The notes beneath the pieces are model-generated. The model worked only from the letters and a program-made list of their open reading frames with translations. It made no database searches and was not told where the DNA came from. Shown piece after piece: positions 1-5,096 of a stretch of DNA of 5,096 bases. This DNA is from Acidobacteriota bacterium (GTDB taxonomy: Bacteria; Acidobacteriota; Blastocatellia; RBC074), in the NCBI GenBank assembly GCA_013140935.1, contig JABFSD010000898.1, positions 1 through 5,096 on the forward strand, read 5' to 3'. Position 1 is the stretch's first letter. Each line of letters starts with the position of its first letter. Position numbers and translations under genes: made by a program.

Positions 1-2752
1 CGGCGGGACTCAGCGTGCGGAACAGCGCCGTGCCGGCATTGTTCGTCGCGCTGCCCGTCAGCAACAGATTGATGAGGGGACTGTTCGCCGTCGTGCTGTT
101 ACGCACCGTGTTGAACGCATCAAGGAGGCTCTCGGTTTGCCCCGCGACTTTGGCGTTGATGTTGGCCTGATTGGCGTTATAACCGCCGATCAAATGTACG
201 CCGTGTTTGCCGACGTAATTGACCTCGACCATCATCCGATTGACGATTTCTTTCTGATAGCTGAGCGTCCAAGAGTGAATTTGCGGGAACTGGAAGTTTG
301 GGTCAAAGACATTGATCGAGCCTACGCCAAAGGCCGCCGGTTGGCGCAAGGCATCGGGCGTGGACGAAGGCGTCAAACCCGAAATGATCGGCGCGACGTT
401 GCGATATAAACCGCCGCCTTGACCGAAAGTCGCATTCACCGCGCCCAGCGCATTGCCCGGAATGTTTTGGAAAATGTTCGCGCCCAGCAACTGCGACGCA
501 ATGCGGTCAGACGCCACGCGGTAATTGCCGCGAATCGAAGTCTTGCCCGACTTGAATGGATCCCAGGCAAAGCCGATGGACGGAAGAATCACGCCGTAAT
601 CGTTCTTGAATAATTCGCCTTGCGACCAACGCAACGCATTCGTTCCGGCATTGCCCAGCGTGAAAGGCGCGTTCGGCACGAGAATCGGGCGGCCATCGGA
701 ACGCGGGTTCAGCTTCACTTCCCAACGCACGCCGAGATCAAGCACTAGATTGGAGCGTACGCGCCAGTTGTCTTGCGCGTAAAAATCCAACTCAGGGTAA
801 AACGCTTTGAAGGTCCAGCGTGTGCCTAACGGCGCAAACTGGCTGGGATTATTCGGGTCGCTTACGAAAGCCTGCGACACCTGATTCACACGCCCTAACT
901 GATTATTGAGCGCGTTTTGCAGCGTCGTCAGATCGTTGGCATTGATGCTGGTCGCACCTGCGACCGGCAGATTGAATCCCGTATAACCCGCCGCGCCGCC
1001 AAAGGTGACGAGCGGTTCCAAACCGATGCCCGCCACCGATGAGCGGTCGTCAGTGTGGCGGCCAAAGCGGAAGTTCAACCCGGTCTTGAAAATGTGCGGC
1101 GAATAATCGAGCGTTACGTTGTCAACGAATTGCCAGGTGCGCAGCTTGCGCGCGTTGCTGACAAAGTTCGTATTCGGCGTCGGAATCGTCAGAAAACTAA
1201 AGTTATAGGCCGGGTCAGGCGTCGGCGTATCGAAGCTGAACGCGAACTTGTTCAAGCCCAAAACAAATTCGTTAATCAAACGCGAAGTCGGGTTCCAGCG
1301 ATAGTTCACCGCCAGATTGATCGGGTCGCGGACGGTATCAACAAGGTTGGGCGAATCGGGGAAGATCGGGCGTCCACCGTTGGCCGAATCGCCCAAGCTG
1401 GTCTGTTTGCCTTGCGCGTAACGCACATAAAAGTTGTTGCGCTCATTCATCGCGTAATCAACTTTCGTCACGAAGTCGTATTGCTTTTCGTGTTGCGGCG
1501 AAGCGAAGTTAAAGCCTGCCGTATTGAGTCCGTCACCGACGGCGAAGTTATTCGGTAGCGGTTGCGCGTTGATATATCCCATCAAGGTGTTGTCGCGCGT
1601 GATATTCGCCGGGTTGGCGGCGATATTGTAGCTGTTCAAACACAGCGTCGTGACCGTCGCGCTGCACGCGGGCAAGGTCGGATTGCCGCTGGCGTCAACC
1701 GCAGCCGTCGCCGAACCGTTCGGCGCATTGGCGCGGCCTACGACATAGCGGATGTTGCCCGCGCGCGCCGCTGCCGTATACACCGTGCGCGTCACCAGCG
1801 CCGTGTCATAAGCCCGCAACATTTGCAGGTTGGCGAAATAGAAAAGTTTGTTCTTGATGATCGGCCCGCCGATGCTGCCGCCGAAGATGTGCTGCACGAA
1901 CTGTTCTTTCGGCGTGTTGTTGATCGTCGCCGGATAGGTTTTCGCGATGAAGCGCGGCGTTTGATAGAACTCAAACGCATTGCCGTGAATTTGGTTGGTG
2001 CCCGATTTGGTGACCATCGTCACTTGCGCGCCGCTGCTGCGTCCGAGTTCCGCCGTGAACCCGCCCGTGACTAACTGGAATTCCGCCAGCGAGTCGGGGT
2101 TCATACGCAAAGGCGTAAAGTTCGAACCGCCCGCGCTGGTTTCATTCACGTCAATGCCATCGAGCGTGTAGTTAAAAGATCGGTCGCGTGAACCGTGTAC
2201 GTGATTGCCACCGCCCGTGTTAGAGCCATTGACGAAGCCCGGTTGAAAGTTGAGCAGGTCGAGCGGATTGCGTCCGCGCAATCCGACGATGGGCAGGCTT
2301 TCGAGCGTCTTTTGATTGATGGTGCTGCCGATGTTGCCAGAGCTACCGGTTTGCACGGCATCGGCGGCGGCTTCGACCGTGACGGCAGCAGACACATCGC
2401 CTACCTGCATCGCCACGTTAATCGTGGCGGGCTGGTTGATCTGCACGACGTTGCCGGTGGTGATAAATTTCTTGAAGCCGGGCTTTTCAACCGTCACTTC
2501 GTAAGTTCCCACCTGAATCAAGTCAAAGGCGTAAGCGCCACTGCTGCTGCTGCTGGTCGTGAACGTGACGTTCGTGCCTTCATTCTTGAGCGTCACCGTC
2601 GCACCCGGCACGGCGCTGCCGCTTTGGTCAGTGACCGTACCCGCCACGCGCGAGGTCGTGCCTTGCGCAAAAGCATTGAGCGCCATCAGTCCGGCAACGA
2701 GTAACGTCGCCAGCATCACGCGCGCTGCGTTCGTGAAAATTCGTGAATTCAT
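1..2752 (-). CDS. Oar-like TonB-dependent outer-membrane receptor with carboxypeptidase-regulatory-like N-terminal domain (3' end outside window)
   Basis: The frame is open from the ATG at 2752-2750 to the left edge, giving 917 residues without a stop. Full-length relatives usually run to about 1,100-1,250 residues, so the C-terminal strands are missing. Residues 1-29 form a signal peptide: R4 and R11, a hydrophobic core at about 12-25, and an AFA|Q cleavage site after A29. Residues 34 to about 118 are a carboxypeptidase-regulatory-like beta-sandwich (VAGTVTDQSG, VPGATVTL, G-Y-F and VEKPGFKK patterns). A plug domain follows: ESLPIVG near 155, LDGIDVN at 197-203, and SGAQVTMVTKSGTNQIHGN at 240-258 leading into FEFY. 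The rest alternates aromatic-rich strands and long loops (DFYAQDNWRV, LDLGVRWE, IHSWTLSYQKE), as in a 22-strand barrel. The only two cysteines, C363 and C371, lie in one loop and could pair. No clear TonB box is visible. Such receptors sit in the outer membrane and take up large ligands using TonB energy; the ligand cannot be predicted here. The family is very confident, the substrate unknown. Confidence 0.95.
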   Translation of the reverse strand, partial: MNSRIFTNAARVMLATLLVAGLMALNAFAQGTTSRVAGTVTDQSGSAVPGATVTLKNEGTNVTFTTSSSSSGAYAFDLIQVGTYEVTVEKPGFKKFITTGNVVQINQPATINVAMQVGDVSAAVTVEAAADAVQTGSSGNIGSTINQKTLESLPIVGLRGRNPLDLLNFQPGFVNGSNTGGGNHVHGSRDRSFNYTLDGIDVNETSAGGSNFTPLRMNPDSLAEFQLVTGGFTAELGRSSGAQVTMVTKSGTNQIHGNAFEFYQTPRFIAKTYPATINNTPKEQFVQHIFGGSIGGPIIKNKLFYFANLQMLRAYDTALVTRTVYTAAARAGNIRYVVGRANAPNGSATAAVDASGNPTLPACSATVTTLCLNSYNIAANPANITRDNTLMGYINAQPLPNNFAVGDGLNTAGFNFASPQHEKQYDFVTKVDYAMNERNNFYVRYAQGKQTSLGDSANGGRPIFPDSPNLVDTVRDPINLAVNYRWNPTSRLINEFVLGLNKFAFSFDTPTPDPAYNFSFLTIPTPNTNFVSNARKLRTWQFVDNVTLDYSPHIFKTGLNFRFGRHTDDRSSVAGIGLEPLVTFGGAAGYTGFNLPVAGATSINANDLTTLQNALNNQLGRVNQVSQAFVSDPNNPSQFAPLGTRWTFKAFYPELDFYAQDNWRVRSNLVLDLGVRWEVKLNPRSDGRPILVPNAPFTLGNAGTNALRWSQGELFKNDYGVILPSIGFAWDPFKSGKTSIRGNYRVASDRIASQLLGANIFQNIPGNALGAVNATFGQGGGLYRNVAPIISGLTPSSTPDALRQPAAFGVGSINVFDPNFQFPQIHSWTLSYQKEIVNRMMVEVNYVGKHGVHLIGGYNANQANINAKVAGQTESLLDAFNTVRNSTTANSPLINLLLTGSATNNAGTALFRTLSPA
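2541..2555 (-). repeat. Five-unit CTG/CAG trinucleotide run coding for polyserine in the receptor
   Basis: On the plus strand CTG is repeated five times. Read on the minus strand it lies in AGC AGC AGC AGC AGT, giving Ser67-Ser71 of the receptor, in a loop of the carboxypeptidase-regulatory-like domain just before the G-x-Y-x-F strand. Slippage would change loop length by whole residues without breaking the frame. The run is short and may have no function. Confidence 0.55.
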
Positions 2753-2758
2753 AATTCG

Positions 2759-2769
2759 TCTTCTTTCTT
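2759..2769 (-). promoter_or_regulatory. Purine-rich ribosome binding site of the TonB-dependent receptor
   Basis: On the minus strand the sequence AAGAAAGAAGA ends six bases before the ATG at 2752. It is an all-purine tract with partial Shine-Dalgarno character (no full GGAGG). Together with the signal peptide directly after it, it supports this ATG as the start rather than the in-frame ATG at codon 13. Confidence 0.5.
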
Positions 2770-2779
2770 GAAATAGTGG

Positions 2780-2824
2780 CAGGCTGAAAACTTGAAATGC
2801 CGCTGAATGGGCTAGCTCAGCCTG
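2780..2824 (-). repeat. Inverted repeat in the leader of the receptor gene
   Basis: CAGGCTGA at 2780-2787 and TCAGCCTG at 2817-2824 are perfect 8-base inverted copies with 29 bases between. A second, shorter hairpin is nested at 2810-2822 (GGCT, five-base loop, AGCC) and shares bases with the right arm, so the two structures exclude each other. If transcription starts upstream of 2824, this lies in the 5' untranslated leader, 28 or more bases before the receptor ATG. It could be an operator or an mRNA hairpin; an 8-base match at this distance could also arise by chance. Confidence 0.3.
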
Positions 2825-2877
2825 ACGCCAGTTGAACAATTGATTGCGATTCGAGATTAAGTTCGAAGATTGATGAG

Positions 2878-2906
2878 CTTTTAACAGGCAACTCCTATTC
2901 CGGCAA
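2878..2906 (-). promoter_or_regulatory. Possible sigma-70-type promoter for the receptor
   Basis: On the minus strand TTGCCG (2906-2901) and TAAAAG (2883-2878) are separated by 17 bases. Each matches four of six consensus positions for the -35 and -10 boxes. Transcription would begin near 2870, leaving a leader of roughly 120 bases that includes the inverted repeat at 2780-2824. The match is weak and other A/T-rich sites nearby could serve. Confidence 0.22.
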
Positions 2907-2957
2907 GCAGTTGGACTGGCTCTGTTGCACTAAAAACAATTTTCTAGCTGCTCGGCT

Positions 2958-2966
2958 TGCCATAAT
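2958..2966 (+). promoter_or_regulatory. Possible extended -10 promoter element for the sanA operon
   Basis: TGCCATAAT matches the extended -10 pattern TGnTATAAT at all but one position. There is no good -35 box at 16-18 bases upstream (sequence around 2937-2944 is A/T-rich), which is tolerated by extended -10 promoters. Transcription would start near 2973, giving a leader of about 90 bases before the sanA GTG. Assignment rests on the motif alone. Confidence 0.3.
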
Positions 2967-3063
2967 TCCGAAAAAGCGAATTTCCCTTACGAGAATTTGA
3001 ATGCCTCGGCGCTGCGGGCTTCAGGGGTTTCGCAAAAATCACGAATGATTCAAGATAGCCGCC

Positions 3064-3759
3064 GTGCAATTTCGACTCGCAACAATCGGCTGGCGCAAAG
3101 TGATTTGGTGGACTTCGTTGAGCCTCGCCGTCGCATTGGCGGCAGTCTGGCTCACGAATCGCTGGCTGGCACAACGCGCCGCCTCGCGTGTCTTCACGAC
3201 TGTCGAAGCGGCTCCGGCCCGCAACGTCGCTGTGGTATTGGGCACTGCCGCGAAAACCTATGGCGGTTATGCCAATCCCTTCTTTCAACATCGCATCGAA
3301 GCCGCCGCCGCGCTCTATCACGCCGGCAAAATCCGTCACCTGATTTTGAGCGGAGACAATCACATCAAGGCTTACGACGAACCGAGTGATATGCGCGCGG
3401 CCTTGCTTGAACGCGCCGTGCCTGAGAGCGCGATGACACTCGATTACGCGGGCTTTCGCACGCTCGATTCATTGGCGCGCGCGCAAGCCGTTTTCGGGCA
3501 AACGCAAATCATCGTCATCAGCGACGGATTCCATCTGCCGCGCGCGCTGTTTCTCGCCGAAGCTTTCAAGCTCGACGCCGTCGGTTTCGCGTCGCGTCCG
3601 GTAGCGGAGGTTTACGCGCGCAAAACCGTCTGGCGCGAATACTTCGCGCGCGTCAAAGCCGTGCTGGATGTTTACGCGCTGGCGACGCAGCCACGCTTTT
3701 ACGGCCCGCCCGTAGAAATCAAATTTGCTCAAGCCGATTCGCCTCAGCCTTCGACATGA
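3064..3759 (+). CDS. sanA: SanA/YdcF-family (DUF218) inner-membrane envelope-barrier protein
   Basis: The 231 residues are close to the 239 of Escherichia coli SanA and collinear with it. The start is basic (R4, R11, K12), followed by one membrane segment at about 13-30 and the post-membrane TNRW motif at 31-34. Family blocks follow: VVLGTAAKTYGG (57-68), the FFQHRI motif (73-78), LILSGDN (93-99), YDEPSDMR (104-111), DYAGFRTLDS (127-136), a FH-x-x-RALF block (156-163), and a C-terminal QPRFYGPPVEI (209-219). S96-G97-D98, E106, R132 and H157 are the conserved polar residues of the DUF218 fold. SanA is known to support the envelope permeability barrier and vancomycin exclusion at high temperature; its chemistry is unknown. 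The start is GTG, only 15 bases after an in-frame TGA at 3046-3048 and without a good Shine-Dalgarno; GTG at codon 13 is a less likely alternative because it removes the basic N-terminus. It is the first gene of the operon and its stop overlaps the next start (ATGA). Confidence 0.92.
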   Translation: MQFRLATIGWRKVIWWTSLSLAVALAAVWLTNRWLAQRAASRVFTTVEAAPARNVAVVLGTAAKTYGGYANPFFQHRIEAAAALYHAGKIRHLILSGDNHIKAYDEPSDMRAALLERAVPESAMTLDYAGFRTLDSLARAQAVFGQTQIIVISDGFHLPRALFLAEAFKLDAVGFASRPVAEVYARKTVWREYFARVKAVLDVYALATQPRFYGPPVEIKFAQADSPQPST

Positions 3760-4538
3760 AAGTTCAACTCGCTCAACGACACGCGCTCATCACGGGCGGA
3801 GGCACAGGCATTGGCCGCGCGCTCGCGTTCGCACTCGCGCAACACGGCGCGCGCGTAACCGTCACCGGCAGGCGCAGCGAACTGTTACAAGCCGTCGCCC
3901 AAGCAATCATCGAACGCGGCGAACCAGCGCAAGCCATCAGCGCCGACGTAACCGACGCCGCCCAGCGCAACGCCATGCTCACGCAAGCCGTCGCGTCATT
4001 CGGCGAGATTGAAATTTTGATCAGCAACGCCGGAGCCTTGCACGGCGGCAGTTTCGCGCAACACAGTGCGCAGGAAATCGAAGCGCTCATCCGGCTTCAT
4101 CTCAACGCACCGATGGAACTGGTCAGGAGCCTGCATCCACACCTGAAAGCGATTGTGCTGGTGAGCAGTCAGGCCGCTCAGATTCCGGTGCCGCACTTCG
4201 CGCTCTATTGCGCGACCAAAGCGGGATTGAGTGCGTTCGCTACGGCCTTGCGTTACGAACTCGACGACACGCACGTCTTGCTCGCGGCTCCACCCGGCAC
4301 GCGCACGCCGATGATCGAGCCTTTTCTGCACTTGCCCGAAGCGAAACACTTCCCGCTGCTCGAAGCGGAGTTCGTCGCCGAACGCATCGTCAAGGCGCTT
4401 GCCGCCGGACGACGCGAAGTGGCGTTTCATCCTCTCTATGATTTTCCGGTACGGTTTTATCGCTGGTTCCCCGGTTTGCTGACGCGCGCGTTGCATTGGC
4501 AGCGGCATCGTTTCGCGCGTCTGTTCGAGCGGCAATGA
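3756..4538 (+). CDS. Classical short-chain dehydrogenase/reductase with hydrophobic C-terminal tail
   Basis: The 260 residues form a complete Rossmann-fold oxidoreductase. TGGGTGIG at 13-20 is the dinucleotide-binding loop; GRR at 38-40, after the second strand, favours NADP(H); D64-V65 contacts adenine; SNAG at 90-93 stabilises the sheet. The catalytic set is complete: N117, S138, Y151 and K155 (Y-C-A-T-K). P180-G181 with T184 is the usual nicotinamide-side motif. Beyond about residue 230 the tail is rich in aromatic, hydrophobic and basic residues (YDFPVRFYRWFPGLL at 232-246, then RALHWQRHRFARLF), suggesting peripheral membrane attachment, as in SDRs acting on lipids. The substrate is not readable from sequence. 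The start overlaps the sanA stop by four bases without its own strong ribosome site, and the stop overlaps the next gene in the same way, implying coupled translation. A ketone or aldehyde reduction on a lipid is inferred from the tail and neighbours; a DltE-like or other general SDR is possible. Confidence 0.9.
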   Translation: MKVQLAQRHALITGGGTGIGRALAFALAQHGARVTVTGRRSELLQAVAQAIIERGEPAQAISADVTDAAQRNAMLTQAVASFGEIEILISNAGALHGGSFAQHSAQEIEALIRLHLNAPMELVRSLHPHLKAIVLVSSQAAQIPVPHFALYCATKAGLSAFATALRYELDDTHVLLAAPPGTRTPMIEPFLHLPEAKHFPLLEAEFVAERIVKALAAGRREVAFHPLYDFPVRFYRWFPGLLTRALHWQRHRFARLFERQ

Positions 4539-5096
4539 ATACTTTCTGGCTCATCACAATTATCGTGCTAGTCGGTGAACGAATGGCGAAACTGTTCTTG
4601 ATTCGTCATTTCTTCGGCCAAATCGCTATCGCTCCCCATACCGCATCGCCGCAGACCGTCAGCATTCTGCAACCCATCCTGAGCGGCGACCCGACGCTGT
4701 GGCAGTGCTTGCGCGAGAACCTGAAGCACCACAGCCAATGCCCGCGCGAATTCGTCTGGCTCGTAGACGACAACGATCAAGCCGCGCTCGACGGTTGTCG
4801 CCAACTCATCACGGAACATCCAGACATTGACATCAAGTTGCATGTGATGGCTCCGCCGCCCGATGGCGTCAATCCGAAAATGTTCAAGCTGATTGCTGGA
4901 ATCGAAATCGCTCGTGGCGAATTGATCGCGGTGCTGGATGACGACACCGTTTTGCCCGACGCGGCGTTTGAGCAATGCCTGCCTTATCTCGCATCGCCCC
5001 AAGTCGGTTTGGTCTTCGGCCTGCCTTATTACGTCAGCTTTGCCAATCTGTGGTCGGCGCTGGTCGCGTGTTTTGTGAATAGCAACAGTTTGCTGA
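4535..5096 (+). CDS. Membrane-anchored glycosyltransferase, GT2/GT21 type, ceramide-glucosyltransferase-like (3' end outside window)
   Basis: The frame is open from ATG at 4535 to the right edge (187 codons); relatives are roughly 370-400 residues, so about half is present. Residues 3-14 are a hydrophobic anchor, followed by basic residues (R16, K19, R24). The GT-A domain then begins with VSILQPILSGDP (42-53), the lipid-glucosyltransferase version of the first strand. WLVDDND (75-81) provides the first aspartates; NPKMFKL (113-119) is the conserved block before the second motif; LDDDT-x-LP (134-141) is the metal and sugar-nucleotide site. GLVFGLPYY (158-166) and NLWSALVACFVNSNSLL (171-187) follow. 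The catalytic base aspartate and Q-x-x-R-W region, and the C-terminal membrane helices, lie beyond the edge. The start overlaps the SDR stop (ATGA). Family members move a sugar from a nucleotide donor to a membrane lipid; acceptor and sugar are unknown. A hopanoid-type (HpnI-like) or polyisoprenyl acceptor cannot be excluded. Confidence 0.88.
   Translation, partial: MNTFWLITIIVLVGERMAKLFLIRHFFGQIAIAPHTASPQTVSILQPILSGDPTLWQCLRENLKHHSQCPREFVWLVDDNDQAALDGCRQLITEHPDIDIKLHVMAPPPDGVNPKMFKLIAGIEIARGELIAVLDDDTVLPDAAFEQCLPYLASPQVGLVFGLPYYVSFANLWSALVACFVNSNSLL

Larger units (their letters stand above)
2753..3063. other. Divergent intergenic region between the receptor and the sanA operon
   Basis: These 311 bases separate two divergently transcribed units and must hold the promoters for both. 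They are visibly richer in A and T than the flanking genes, especially about 2831-2890 and 2930-3000. Open frames crossing the right-hand part (about 2944-3060) have no family resemblance and continue as shadows under sanA, so no gene is called. I see no tRNA, no convincing riboswitch and no intrinsic terminator. Candidate sites inside are listed separately. Confidence 0.75.

Noticed and set aside
1055..2704. Three plus-strand open frames of 167-170 codons (1055-1558, 1562-2074, 2195-2704)
   Set aside because: They are antisense to the receptor, whose own frame reads a recognisable protein throughout. Their translations are arginine-rich and family-less, as expected from the reverse complement of GC-rich codons.
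1..2752. Receptor as a broken gene, because only short frames appear on the minus strand with both ends inside
   Set aside because: Reading the minus strand codon by codon from 2752 gives an uninterrupted frame to position 2. It only lacks a stop because it leaves the window.
2753..3063. tRNA, riboswitch, CRISPR repeats or an insertion-sequence end in the intergenic region
   Set aside because: No cloverleaf, no regularly spaced repeats, no terminal inverted repeats with target duplication, and no conserved riboswitch core were visible.
2944..3389. Possible small gene overlapping the intergenic region (minus 2944-3363 or plus 2997-3389)
   Set aside because: Most of each frame overlaps sanA, neither shows a ribosome site or a recognisable motif, and sanA explains the coding signal there.
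3064..3759. Defence or antiviral role for the DUF218 protein
   Set aside because: The close block-by-block match to SanA (VVLGT, SGDN, DYAGFRTLDS, PRFYGP) and its coupling to lipid-type enzymes point to envelope function. No nuclease, NTPase or toxin motif occurs in the window.
3996..5002. Minus-strand open frames at 3996-4535 (179 codons) and 4568-5002 (144 codons)
   Set aside because: They lie opposite the SDR and the glycosyltransferase, both of which have clear catalytic motifs on the plus strand. The antisense translations show no domain.

Overview
The window looks like chromosome from a Gram-negative, moderately GC-rich bacterium, most likely a soil-type Acidobacteriota. Two things suggest this. 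The first is a very large outer-membrane receptor with an N-terminal carboxypeptidase-regulatory-like domain (the Oar-like TonB-dependent receptor type that is strongly expanded in Acidobacteriota). The second is an inner-membrane SanA protein, which only makes sense in a cell with an outer membrane. The taxon is inferred from gene type and composition, not from a marker gene.

Layout: (1) Positions 2752 to 1, minus strand, hold the first 917 residues of the Oar-like receptor. The frame stays open to the left edge, so the C-terminal end of the barrel is missing. (2) Positions 2753-3063 are a divergent intergenic region with no gene. It has a purine-rich ribosome binding site for the receptor, weak promoter candidates for both directions and a small inverted repeat in the receptor leader. 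(3) Positions 3064-5096, plus strand, hold three tightly linked genes: sanA (GTG start), a classical short-chain dehydrogenase/reductase (SDR), and the first 187 residues of a membrane-linked family 2/21-type glycosyltransferase that resembles ceramide glucosyltransferases. Both junctions are 4-base ATGA overlaps, so the three are almost certainly one translationally coupled operon.

How they may work together: SanA proteins support the envelope permeability barrier. The SDR has a complete catalytic set and a hydrophobic, basic C-terminal tail, and the glycosyltransferase has an N-terminal membrane anchor and the aspartate motifs of lipid glucosyltransferases. The simplest reading is an envelope glycolipid cassette (a lipid keto/hydroxy step followed by sugar transfer), but substrate and product are inference. 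The receptor is transcribed away from this operon and need not be functionally related. No mobile element, CRISPR array, RNA gene or recognisable defence system was seen.
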